In this document: positions 34,169 through 42,416 of the stretch, in pieces
Layout of the letters: each line of letters opens with the position of its first letter
Numbering within the stretch: the stretch's first letter is position 1
Source: Mucilaginibacter sp. OK098
Lineage (GTDB): Bacteria; Bacteroidota; Bacteroidia; Sphingobacteriales; Sphingobacteriaceae
Direction of reading: 5' to 3'
Length of the DNA: 64,000 bases
Assembly (NCBI RefSeq): GCF_900142915.1
Contig: NZ_FRCM01000013.1
Coordinates: 1 to 64,000, forward strand
Notes under the pieces: generated by a model
The model's database searches: none
What the model was told of the DNA's origin: nothing
Seen by the model: the letters and a program-made list of their open reading frames with translations, nothing else
Program-made: the position numbers and the translations under genes

Positions 34169-35035
34169 TTAGTTGTCTTTACCTTTGGCTGATTCAAAAA
34201 AATCACCTACATCACCAATGGCAGTCCTGGTGCATCTCAAAATAATATCCTGGAGGTCTGCACCTGAACTATGGAGCGGGTCAATAGCTTTTACCAATTT
34301 TGTCCTCAATGTAAACAGTTCCGCCCTGTTAAATTTCTTTGACGCTTTTACTAATTCCAATTTCATTCGCTCCTCCTGTTGATCTTGTTTAGGATTAAAT
34401 ATCCCATTCAATTGACTGCATTGGTCGCAAACGCCATTTTTGTTTACCAGGGCACACCTGTTATCAAAAACGTTAGTCATAGTATCTCTGGAAAAGTTCA
34501 GCAGATGTTTTACAACTCCTTCCGTACTCTCCATGATGAGACAAATTTCTTTGGTTTGAAAATCGTAAATATCCTTTAAGATGAGTGCTACCTGGTTTTC
34601 TATAGGCAAGGTTTTCGAGATGCAGGTGAAACAAAAATCGATGTGCTCTTTCATTTCATAGGCTCCGGCATGGGAGGTCTGGTGAACAATCCTGAACGAC
34701 TGTTGGATCTCCGCGGTACTGATGGCTAAAATTGCGCCCTGATCCTGTGCATCAGCTGGCCATCTGTTTAATTTTCTCAAATGATCATAGGCCAGGTTGG
34801 TCGCTATTTTAAATACCCAAGTTTTGAGGGAGGAATCCTGGTTGTAGGCGGAGATCTTATCAAACGCCTTGATGAAAGTATCATGCATCAGGTCATCCAC
34901 GTCGTTCCGATCAGTAGTTAAACGATAGAGATAAGATTTCAGCTGGTTTTGAAATTCCGCAAACAGCATTTGAAATGATTTAATATCGCCTGTCAAAGCT
35001 TTTTTAAGAATGTCTTCTTTTTCCATTTTAATCAA
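34169..35035 (-). CDS. ECF-type RNA polymerase sigma factor with a Cys-containing C-terminal extension
   Basis: A 288-residue protein. The sigma-70 region 2 (DVDDLMHDTFIKAFDKI, TWVFKIATNLAYDHLRK) lies at about 20-95, and a region-4-like helix-turn-helix (LPIENQVALILKDIYDFQTKEIC) near 140-185. About 100 further residues follow, with RCALVNKNGVCDQCSQL, a possible metal-binding Cys cluster absent from ordinary ECF factors of about 180 residues. Such extensions usually control the sigma activity. It is last in a - strand series with an NTF2-like and an SDR-like gene, and no anti-sigma gene is adjacent. Confidence 0.8.
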   Translation of the reverse strand: MIKMEKEDILKKALTGDIKSFQMLFAEFQNQLKSYLYRLTTDRNDVDDLMHDTFIKAFDKISAYNQDSSLKTWVFKIATNLAYDHLRKLNRWPADAQDQGAILAISTAEIQQSFRIVHQTSHAGAYEMKEHIDFCFTCISKTLPIENQVALILKDIYDFQTKEICLIMESTEGVVKHLLNFSRDTMTNVFDNRCALVNKNGVCDQCSQLNGIFNPKQDQQEERMKLELVKASKKFNRAELFTLRTKLVKAIDPLHSSGADLQDIILRCTRTAIGDVGDFFESAKGKDN

Positions 35036-35042
35036 TTTATGT

Positions 35043-35090
35043 TAGGTAATAAAGCGGGCCGCAGACTTGTTGAAAGACCGCGACCCAATA
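35043..35090 (-). repeat. 48-bp intergenic repeat, copy A
   Basis: TAGGTAATAAAGC, then GCAGACTTG and CCCAATA are shared with 35595-35641, with about seven substitutions and one indel. On the - strand it lies just before the sigma-factor start. See the matching finding. Confidence 0.6.
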
Positions 35091-35138
35091 TATATAATAG
35101 ATGGTGAATATGCTGCTTTTGTAATCTGACGGTTATCA

Positions 35139-35567
35139 TTAATTGGGGAGTGCGCCGAAATGAAGTGCAAGTAATTTCCAACTGTTCCTGATTTTTGTGA
35201 AAACTTCGATGTAGGACAGGTGCAGGATAACCTTATTACCCGAAATAGTGACCGTGAATTTTCCTTTACCAACAACAGTAGCTGTACTGTTTTCAACGGT
35301 GGCTATATTTTCTTCAACATCAATGTTATTGTGAACAAAGTTGCCGCTTCTTAAAATGGTAAGATACTGATCTTTCCGTTGAATTTCACCCGTACCAATG
35401 ACTAATATAAATTTTTGATCAAAGATGTTAGCGAGTGAATCAACCTGGTTTGTTATGTCCCACCTAAAAATAGTATTGGATAATGCGAGGATTTGTGTTT
35501 CTTGCACTGATTGGGCAGAAACAGCCCCTGCTGCTAATAGCAGCAACGCAGTGAGTATTATTTTCAT
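35139..35567 (-). CDS. Secreted NTF2-like (SnoaL/DUF4440-type) protein
   Basis: A 142-residue protein with a signal peptide (MKIILTALLLLAAGAVSAQ, cleavage after Ala-Gln) and an NTF2-like cone fold: ILALSNTIFRWDITNQVDSLANIF, then VIGTGEIQRKDQYL, and WKLLALHFG at the end. Family members are small-molecule binders or weak isomerases/hydrolases, and the role here is unknown. It lies between an SDR-like gene and the sigma-factor gene on the same strand, with the 48-bp repeat on both sides. Confidence 0.75.
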   Translation of the reverse strand: MKIILTALLLLAAGAVSAQSVQETQILALSNTIFRWDITNQVDSLANIFDQKFILVIGTGEIQRKDQYLTILRSGNFVHNNIDVEENIATVENSTATVVGKGKFTVTISGNKVILHLSYIEVFTKIRNSWKLLALHFGALPN

Positions 35568-35594
35568 ATTGATTTAATTAATTGGAGATTGTTA

Positions 35595-35641
35595 TAGGTA
35601 ATAAAGCAGGCTGCAGACTTGCAGGAAGACTGTGCCCAATA
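35595..35641 (-). repeat. 48-bp intergenic repeat, copy B
   Basis: Partner of 35043-35090. On the - strand it lies between the SDR-like stop (35648) and the start of the NTF2-like gene. Confidence 0.6.
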
Positions 35642-35647
35642 AATTTA

Positions 35648-36484
35648 TTATAATACATTTAGCTTCCCGCAGTCAAAATCAACAATATGACTGTTGAAAG
35701 CTACCCCATTTTCAGAAACAAGGAAGGCGGCCGTTTCGCCTAGTTGTTTCAATGTTGGCCCTGATTTCAGGATGTCAAATCTTGTGTAGTTCTTAGCCAT
35801 TTCTTCCCTGGAAATACCTGCGAGTTCTGAAAAATCACTAATCATTCCCTGGATCTTATTCGTCTCCAGCAACGCGCCGGAGCAGATACAGATCGCCTTG
35901 ATTCCATGCTGACCAAACTCGGCAGCCATTACCCTCGTCAATCCTTCAATAGCCGCGCAGGCTGAGGCGAATCCTGCCATATTGGGGGTCTTAGTCCTAG
36001 CCATAGATGCGGTGAACAGTAAGATGGTGCCCTCGGATCCGGATTGGATCATATGCCTCGCGGCGACCCTCGACTTAAGGAACTGCGAACCACAAATTCT
36101 TTGCAAAGGATTCAGAAATTGCTCGAAAGTGGCAATCGTTGTAGGTGTGCCGCTACCTGCATCTTTGTAATAACTCCCGATGCCATTGAATACCATATCC
36201 AGTTTCCCGTTCTCCTCAACAACCTTTTGTAAATAGCTGTCGATCTCAGTCTCGTTTAATGCGTCCACTTTGCCAGCCTCAGCGCGTCCGCCATTGGCTT
36301 CTATCTCTTCAGCCAAAGCTTTTACAGCATTCAGGTTCTTGGCGGTAACATACACCTTTGCACCATGTTGGGCGAATGAACGGGCAACAGCTCCTGCAAT
36401 TTCGCCGGATGCCGCAAATACAACGGCTACTTTGTCTTTTAGATTTTCCATTTGATTGTTTTTCTCTTTAGACGTTTGAGCCAT
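35648..36484 (-). CDS. SDR-fold protein lacking the catalytic Tyr-x3-Lys
   Basis: 278 residues, or 267 if the ATG at 36451 (MENLKDKV) is used, which fits SDR starts better. The fold is clear: KVAVVFAASGEIAGAVARSFAQHG at the cofactor site, then DALNETEID and MVFNGIGS. The catalytic YxxxK position reads FASAC, so both Tyr and Lys are missing, and the glycine motif is atypical. It probably binds NAD(P) weakly, or acts as a non-enzymatic or altered enzyme. It is first in the series with the NTF2-like and sigma genes. Confidence 0.8.
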   Translation of the reverse strand: MAQTSKEKNNQMENLKDKVAVVFAASGEIAGAVARSFAQHGAKVYVTAKNLNAVKALAEEIEANGGRAEAGKVDALNETEIDSYLQKVVEENGKLDMVFNGIGSYYKDAGSGTPTTIATFEQFLNPLQRICGSQFLKSRVAARHMIQSGSEGTILLFTASMARTKTPNMAGFASACAAIEGLTRVMAAEFGQHGIKAICICSGALLETNKIQGMISDFSELAGISREEMAKNYTRFDILKSGPTLKQLGETAAFLVSENGVAFNSHIVDFDCGKLNVL

Positions 36485-36822
36485 CCAAAACGATCGGGTT
36501 TTTATGAAATAGTTTGAAACGACAGACTGCGGGGATACAGCAAATAAAAAAATGCAGGAGTTATTGCCGTAACAGTTCTATCAAATCGATGATCTGCGCG
36601 GCCACTTGTTCAGGACATCTTCAGTAGTCTCTAATACCTTGCACTTATCACTGTTTTGGCCATATATGATCAGTATGCAAAGGGTCGCTGGGTTCGAGCC
36701 TAGCCTCAGTGGACTGAACATCTTAGGTACCATCGAAGATTTACCACAAGTTTAAAATCTGTTACTATTTAGTGGTGGGTTTTTTTGTTATTTTTATTTC
36801 TTAAATATAACAGCCTTAACTA
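36485..36822. other. Intergenic region with a tRNA-like T-arm fragment
   Basis: 338 bp. At 36682-36712 a + strand sequence has GCTGG-GTTCGAGC-CTAGC, which pairs as a T-arm but with an eight-base loop, followed by a CTCAGTGGA acceptor-like tail. No other tRNA parts fit. It may be a worn attachment-site remnant of an integrated element. The rest shows nothing I recognise. Confidence 0.35.
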
Positions 36823-37221
36823 ATGTATCTTCGATTTACAACTCAATTTATTAATCCATACGGTGAGTTGGAGACTGGAGTATTTATGGCGCTTAAGTAT
36901 TTGCGCGATGATCACTCCTTAACAAAAGATGATGACATTAATAAACTTAAGGAATTATCTGGTTGGTTTAATCGGAATCTGGAAAAGCCAACGAGATTTT
37001 CTAATGGAGCAAGCAAATATAATGCTAACGTATCCTTGTCTTGGTTCAAAGATTCAGCCAAAGAGCACATCAAAAAAATACAAGACCTTATAGAAATAGC
37101 TGAACATTATGATATTGTCATAGACAGAATAGCCAGTAAGAATCCTGGTTACATAGTTTTTGAGGACGAATATCAGGTTTCTGCTGTACCGTTTAAAACT
37201 GATCGCAAAAGAGTAATATAG
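36823..37221 (+). CDS. Hypothetical protein, 132 aa
   Basis: I do not recognise this family. It is a soluble, charged, mixed alpha/beta protein without a signal peptide or membrane segment, starting MYLRFTTQFINPYGE and ending with KTDRKRVI. The length, start and codon use look like a real gene. It stands alone on the + strand between the tRNA-like fragment and the ECF sigma gene, which fits a small accessory gene at an integration site. Confidence 0.55.
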   Translation: MYLRFTTQFINPYGELETGVFMALKYLRDDHSLTKDDDINKLKELSGWFNRNLEKPTRFSNGASKYNANVSLSWFKDSAKEHIKKIQDLIEIAEHYDIVIDRIASKNPGYIVFEDEYQVSAVPFKTDRKRVI

Positions 37222-37416
37222 TTCAAAATATTAATTGTTTACTCACCTAACTTTCCAATTCTTCGCAAATTCTCAACGAATTAGTTAGAGAAACGCTCTG
37301 TTAATGATCCTGTTTCATCGAAAATTTTTGGTATTAAAGTTAACAAACACTTAATCATTATTGAGGGGTTTGTTTGTTCTCTTAATTTTATAATTGTAGC
37401 TTAATATTATTGATAA

Positions 37417-37956
37417 ATGGATGATATGGAATTGCTGTCGCAAATACAAGCCGGCGACAGAGAAGCTTTCAATTTGATCTTTTTAAAATATTATCCCTTA
37501 TTATCGAGGTTTTGTGCTTCGCTGGGCTGCTATACAGCGGATAGCGAAGATATTATTGCCGATGTTTTTTTAACCTTATGGGTAAAAAGAGAAGTCGTAG
37601 AGATCCATACTTCCCTTAAATTTTACCTGTATGCTGCTGTGCGTAACAAAGTTTATAGCTTAAACGCCAAAGGCAAAAAGATGCAGCTGCTGCCCGAAGA
37701 ACATGCCCACAACAACCCCGGCGACAGCAACCTGCAACCCGACGAGATCATGTTTAAGAAAGACCGTCACTTCCTTATCCAGCGGTTTATGAATGAGCTG
37801 CCCGAACAGGGTCGCCTGGTGTTCTTACTGAAATGGCAGCACCAACTGGATTATAACGAGATAGCGGAGATCCTCCAAATCTCGGTAAGTACGGTGAAAA
37901 CACATGTTTACCGGTCGGTAGCCCACATCCGCAAACAGCTTTCATTTGTTAAGTAA
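37417..37956 (+). CDS. ECF RNA polymerase sigma-70 factor
   Basis: A 179-residue ECF sigma of the Bacteroidota FecI-like type: region 2 with YTADSEDIIADVFLTLW, and region 4 with LPEQGRLVFLL and YNEIAEILQISVSTVKTHV. It is followed by a FecR anti-sigma gene and then SusC/SusD, the usual trans-envelope signalling operon in which substrate binding at SusC frees the sigma to switch on the uptake genes. Confidence 0.93.
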   Translation: MDDMELLSQIQAGDREAFNLIFLKYYPLLSRFCASLGCYTADSEDIIADVFLTLWVKREVVEIHTSLKFYLYAAVRNKVYSLNAKGKKMQLLPEEHAHNNPGDSNLQPDEIMFKKDRHFLIQRFMNELPEQGRLVFLLKWQHQLDYNEIAEILQISVSTVKTHVYRSVAHIRKQLSFVK

Positions 37957-38032
37957 TTACGCGCAATGTTAACATTGTGTTAAATCGTAAAAGTGTGTAA
38001 TCTTTCTGTGCCTTTTTTGAGACTTATCAAAA

Positions 38033-39058
38033 ATGGCATATATGGACGAACATCATTACCTCCTCATTATCGATTACCTGGAAGGGAACATATCGGAAAA
38101 GGACACCCAATATTTACTGCAAAAAGTACAAACCGAAAAGGAGTTTGCAGACGCCTTTGAAGATATTGCCGAAATTTTCTCTGCCAAAAACAACCTCAAT
38201 CGCCACAACAACCGGGCCTACCGGGCCTTATCCCGCCTTAACAAAAGTATAGACGAGTTTGAGCAGGAACAGCAGCCGGCCACACCTGTTCAGGTAGTTA
38301 AAACTGGTTTCAGGTTAAAATCCTGGCTTGCAGTTGCAGCCTCGCTATTGATGTTCATTGGCGGCCTTATCGCTTACAGGGCGGTACAGCGTGGCAAAGC
38401 TGGTGATACGCTCTCCAATGCCATTTATACTGCTGCCGGGCAAAAAAAGCACTTCACCCTGTCTGATGGTACTGGCGTAATGCTTAACGCATCAAGCAAC
38501 CTGCGGATAGCTGCCGATTTCGATGGCAAAAACCGGGAGGTGTTTTTACAAGGCGAAGGGTGGTTTGATGTAAAAAGAAATACTGCCAAGCCATTTATTG
38601 TACATACCGGCAAAGTAGCAACCCAGGTTTTAGGCACGCACTTTAACATCTCGGCCTATGGTAATGATGGCTCCATCAGGGTATCGCTTGTACAGGGTAA
38701 AGTACAGGTTGATATGAATAACGATATCTCCAAACGGATAATTCTCGATCCGGGTAAGGAGTTTGTATACTCAAAAGCAGACGGTAAAATCCTCGTACAG
38801 GATTTTACCATACCAGAAATTACCGGCTGGAAAGAGAACAAGCTGGTATTTAATTACGATAGCTGGCCCGATGCGGCAAAAAAACTATCGCGTTGGTATG
38901 GTATTAAAGTAAGTTTAAATGATAACGAGTTGCTGCATAATAAGCTGAAAGCAACTTTCAACAATATCCCCCTTACCGAGGTAATGCAGCAGATCAGTAT
39001 AGTATCGGCCATTTCCTGGAAAATAAACAACGGGGAGTTAATTATATCCGGTAAATAA
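38033..39058 (+). CDS. FecR-family anti-sigma factor
   Basis: A 341-residue single-pass inner-membrane protein. It has a cytoplasmic anti-sigma N-terminus (about 1-95), a membrane segment (about 100-120, LAVAASLLMFIGGLIAY), a FecR domain (GQKKHFTLSDGT, VFLQGEGWFDV, VQGKVQVD), and a C-terminal DUF4974-like domain (WPDAAKKLSRWYGIKV, ITGWKENKLVF) that contacts the STN domain of the SusC partner. It lies 76 bp after the ECF sigma gene. Confidence 0.93.
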   Translation: MAYMDEHHYLLIIDYLEGNISEKDTQYLLQKVQTEKEFADAFEDIAEIFSAKNNLNRHNNRAYRALSRLNKSIDEFEQEQQPATPVQVVKTGFRLKSWLAVAASLLMFIGGLIAYRAVQRGKAGDTLSNAIYTAAGQKKHFTLSDGTGVMLNASSNLRIAADFDGKNREVFLQGEGWFDVKRNTAKPFIVHTGKVATQVLGTHFNISAYGNDGSIRVSLVQGKVQVDMNNDISKRIILDPGKEFVYSKADGKILVQDFTIPEITGWKENKLVFNYDSWPDAAKKLSRWYGIKVSLNDNELLHNKLKATFNNIPLTEVMQQISIVSAISWKINNGELIISGK

Positions 39059-39192
39059 ATCAATCAGAAAAAATTAATGAAGTAAAGTCATAAAACAACA
39101 AAGACAGGCAGTTTGATCAGATCATTCCGCCTGCCCCATTCAATCAGGCTCTCGCCAAAGAGCCCAATTACTTATTCAGCAATTTCAAAAAT

Positions 39193-42100
39193 ATGAAAAA
39201 ATATATATTATCCATTTTAAGTGTTATTTATATGGTGGTTATAATGGCCACCCCGGTGGTAAAGGCTGCCAACCTGCAACAACCCGACCAGGTAACCTGC
39301 ACCATTCACGTTTCTGCAAAATCAATAAAGGATGTTTTTGCCATTATTGAGAAGCAAACCGGTCTCACGTTTATCCACAGCGCATCTGAAGCCCAGCTGA
39401 GCAAAAAGATAAGCATATCTGAAGACAACCAGCCGCTTGATGATGTTTTAGCTAAAATAGGCAAACAATCGGGCTTGGTTTTTAAAAGGGTTGATAAAAC
39501 CATTTATGTAAAGGCGGCCTCTGCAAAAAAGTTAATTAGCGGTAGGGTTACAGATGCCGAAACCGGCGCCGCCCTTCCCGGTGTGTCTGTAAGAGCAAAA
39601 AACACTACCGATGGTACCCAAACCGATACCGATGGTAATTACAAACTGGAAGTTTTTGACGAAAGCGCCATCATTGTATTTAGTTACATTGGTTATAGTA
39701 CCAGGGAACTGCCCGCTACCGGCGCTACGCTTAACGTTACCTTAAAGTCAGATCTTATCTCGTTAAAAGAGGTGGTAACTGTGGGTTATGGCAAGCAATC
39801 AAAAAAGTTGCTTACCAGCTCCATCAATTCGGTACAGAATAAGGATTTTAACAAGGGGAGCTTTAGCAACCCGGCACAGTTGCTGCAGGGTAAAGTTGCC
39901 GGCCTTAACATCACCCGTTCCGGCGACCCGAATGAGAGCCCGTCAATAAGTTTGCGCGGACCTTCAACCTTGCGTGCCGGTGCGGCCCAGGAGCCTTTTT
40001 ACGTAATTGATGGTGTTGCAGGCGCCGATTATAAACTGGTTACCCCCGATGATATAGCAACTATTGATGTTTTAAAAGATGCCTCTGCAACGGCCATTTA
40101 TGGTACACGCGCTGCCAACGGGGTAATTATCATCACCACCAAAAAAGGGAAAAGCGGGCAATCTGTAATTTCATACAACGCTTATGCGGGTATAGAAAAC
40201 ATTGCCAACAGCATTAAAATGATGAATGCCGGTCAGCTACATGATTATTTAACCAAAAATCAATTGGCGCTTGATCCATCCGATGAACAAGGGGCCAACA
40301 CCAACTGGCAAAAAGAGGTAAGCCGTCAGGGATCATCGCAAAACCATAATGTTGCCCTTAGTTGTGGCTTTAACCAAACCACCTATAGCGCATCTGTAAA
40401 TTATTTTGATAATAAAGGAATTTTAAAAGGCAGCGAGTTGAGTCGCCTAACCACCAGGATAGCCGTTGAGCAAAAGGCTTTTAACGACAGGCTGAAACTG
40501 GGTTTATCAGTTAACAACTCCAACAGCACCAGTGATATTATCCCCAATCAAAACATTGTTTTGTACAATATGCTGCGCTACCTGCCAACTGTACCCGTGA
40601 AGCAAAACGGTGTTTTTACTGAAAACTTGCAACGTGTACAATACTATAACCCCGCAGCTTTACTGGCCGATGCCTACCAGCAAACTAAGGATAAGTTTAG
40701 CCTGATAAACGCCACGGCTGAGTTAAAGCTGCCTTTCGGCTTTACATATAATGTAAATTTATCAACCCAGAACGAGCAGGTAAATGGCGGGAGCTATTAT
40801 TACAGCACCTACACACTTGACCAGGGTGTTAATGGCGAGGCATACCGCTCATCTTATGAAAACACGCATAAAGTAGCCGAAACCTACCTGACCTACGATA
40901 AAGAAACCGGCGACCATGTAATTAAAGTACTGGCAGGCTACAGCTTTCAGCAGGATTTAAATGGTGATGGTTTCCAGGCCAATAACCGTAATTTTCCTAC
41001 AGATGATATTGGCTACATCAACATAGGCCTCGGTAGCCCAACCGGCAATTTTCATACCGACTGGGGTAATAACCTGTATCAGAAGCTTCGCCTCATATCG
41101 CTTTACAGCAGGGCTAATTACAGCTACAAAAATAAATACCTGTTACAGGCCTCAGTAAGGCGTGATGGTTCATCGGCGTTTGGTGTGAATAATAAATGGG
41201 GAACTTTTCCATCGGTATCACTCGGATGGCGAATTATTGAAGAATCGTTTATGCAATCGCAAAGATTGTTCAGCGATTTAAAATTAAGGGCCAGCTATGG
41301 TATCACAGGTAACTCCATAGGTTTTAACCCGCTTATTGCCGATATCCGTTACGGCGCCGCAGGTTCGTTTTATTATAACGGATCATATACCAACGCCATC
41401 GGTCCATCGCAAAATGCAAACCCCGATCTGAAATGGGAAAAAACAACCATGTACAATGTTGGTTTGGATTTTTCGCTATTTAAAGGTCGTGTAAACGGTA
41501 CGCTGGAAGCTTACAATAAAAGAACCAATGATTTACTTTGGGATTACCCCGTATCAACCACTCAATACCCGGTAGGTACCCTCACAGCCAACGTGGGCGA
41601 AATATCAAACAAAGGTTATGAGATAACCATTGACGCGGTTCCTGTACAATCGGCAACGTTTAAGTGGACAACAGCCATAAACGTTGCGCACAATAACAAC
41701 AAGCTGGTTTCTCTTTCAAACAGCACCTTCAAACTCGATTCTATTCCCCAGGGCCAGCCTGGCGGGCAGGGCGAAACAGGTTATAACGTTCAGGTCTTAA
41801 AAACGGGCTACCCGGTTGGCCAGTTCCTGTTGTATAAATATGCGGGTAAGAACGCAGCCGGTGTATCGCAGTTTTATAGCCGTAGTGGCCAGTTAACTAC
41901 CACACCCACTTCAAAAGATTATTATTATGCAGGCAATGCGCAGCCCAAGCTGTTAATAGGCTTTAATAACACTTTCAATTACGGCCCGGTTGATCTGAAT
42001 ATTTTTTTAAGAAGCTCATTAGGCGGGAAGGTACTGAACGCCACCCTGGCAGATTTAAACCGGCCTAATGATGTGCGCAGCTATAATCTGCCCGTATCGT

Positions 42101-42390
42101 CGGCTAATGAATCCCCTAAAGATTTTAATGCCTACCTGTACTCAGACCGTTATATCGAAAGCAGCTCATACCTGCGGGTTGATAACGTAACCATTGGTTA
42201 CACCTTCCCTAAGTTTAAGGGCCTGCGTAACCTGCGGGTATACGCAGCAGGCAATAACGTTGCTTTAATAACCGGGTATAAGGGGATCGATCCCGAAGTA
42301 TCACTGGGGGGGCTTACACCCGGTATCGACAATAAAAACTACTATCCGCGTACCAGAACTATCCTGTTTGGTTTAAATGCAGCTTTTTAA
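39193..42390 (+). CDS. SusC/RagA-family TonB-dependent outer-membrane transporter with STN domain
   Basis: A 1065-residue outer-membrane protein. It has a signal peptide (about 1-26), an STN signalling domain (about 36-106) that fits the preceding FecR/ECF pair, and a carboxypeptidase-like beta-sandwich (about 112-195, GRVTDAETGAALPGVSV). The plug has LQGKVAGLNI and FYVIDGVAGAD, ending GTRAANGVIIITTKKG, and a 22-stranded barrel finishes with an aromatic residue (Phe). It imports a glycan or oligopeptide with SusD. No glycoside hydrolase or peptidase is nearby, so the substrate is unknown. Confidence 0.95.
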   Translation: MKKYILSILSVIYMVVIMATPVVKAANLQQPDQVTCTIHVSAKSIKDVFAIIEKQTGLTFIHSASEAQLSKKISISEDNQPLDDVLAKIGKQSGLVFKRVDKTIYVKAASAKKLISGRVTDAETGAALPGVSVRAKNTTDGTQTDTDGNYKLEVFDESAIIVFSYIGYSTRELPATGATLNVTLKSDLISLKEVVTVGYGKQSKKLLTSSINSVQNKDFNKGSFSNPAQLLQGKVAGLNITRSGDPNESPSISLRGPSTLRAGAAQEPFYVIDGVAGADYKLVTPDDIATIDVLKDASATAIYGTRAANGVIIITTKKGKSGQSVISYNAYAGIENIANSIKMMNAGQLHDYLTKNQLALDPSDEQGANTNWQKEVSRQGSSQNHNVALSCGFNQTTYSASVNYFDNKGILKGSELSRLTTRIAVEQKAFNDRLKLGLSVNNSNSTSDIIPNQNIVLYNMLRYLPTVPVKQNGVFTENLQRVQYYNPAALLADAYQQTKDKFSLINATAELKLPFGFTYNVNLSTQNEQVNGGSYYYSTYTLDQGVNGEAYRSSYENTHKVAETYLTYDKETGDHVIKVLAGYSFQQDLNGDGFQANNRNFPTDDIGYINIGLGSPTGNFHTDWGNNLYQKLRLISLYSRANYSYKNKYLLQASVRRDGSSAFGVNNKWGTFPSVSLGWRIIEESFMQSQRLFSDLKLRASYGITGNSIGFNPLIADIRYGAAGSFYYNGSYTNAIGPSQNANPDLKWEKTTMYNVGLDFSLFKGRVNGTLEAYNKRTNDLLWDYPVSTTQYPVGTLTANVGEISNKGYEITIDAVPVQSATFKWTTAINVAHNNNKLVSLSNSTFKLDSIPQGQPGGQGETGYNVQVLKTGYPVGQFLLYKYAGKNAAGVSQFYSRSGQLTTTPTSKDYYYAGNAQPKLLIGFNNTFNYGPVDLNIFLRSSLGGKVLNATLADLNRPNDVRSYNLPVSSANESPKDFNAYLYSDRYIESSSYLRVDNVTIGYTFPKFKGLRNLRVYAAGNNVALITGYKGIDPEVSLGGLTPGIDNKNYYPRTRTILFGLNAAF

Positions 42391-42416
42391 ATCAATCATA
42401 TTAAACATTAAAAAAA

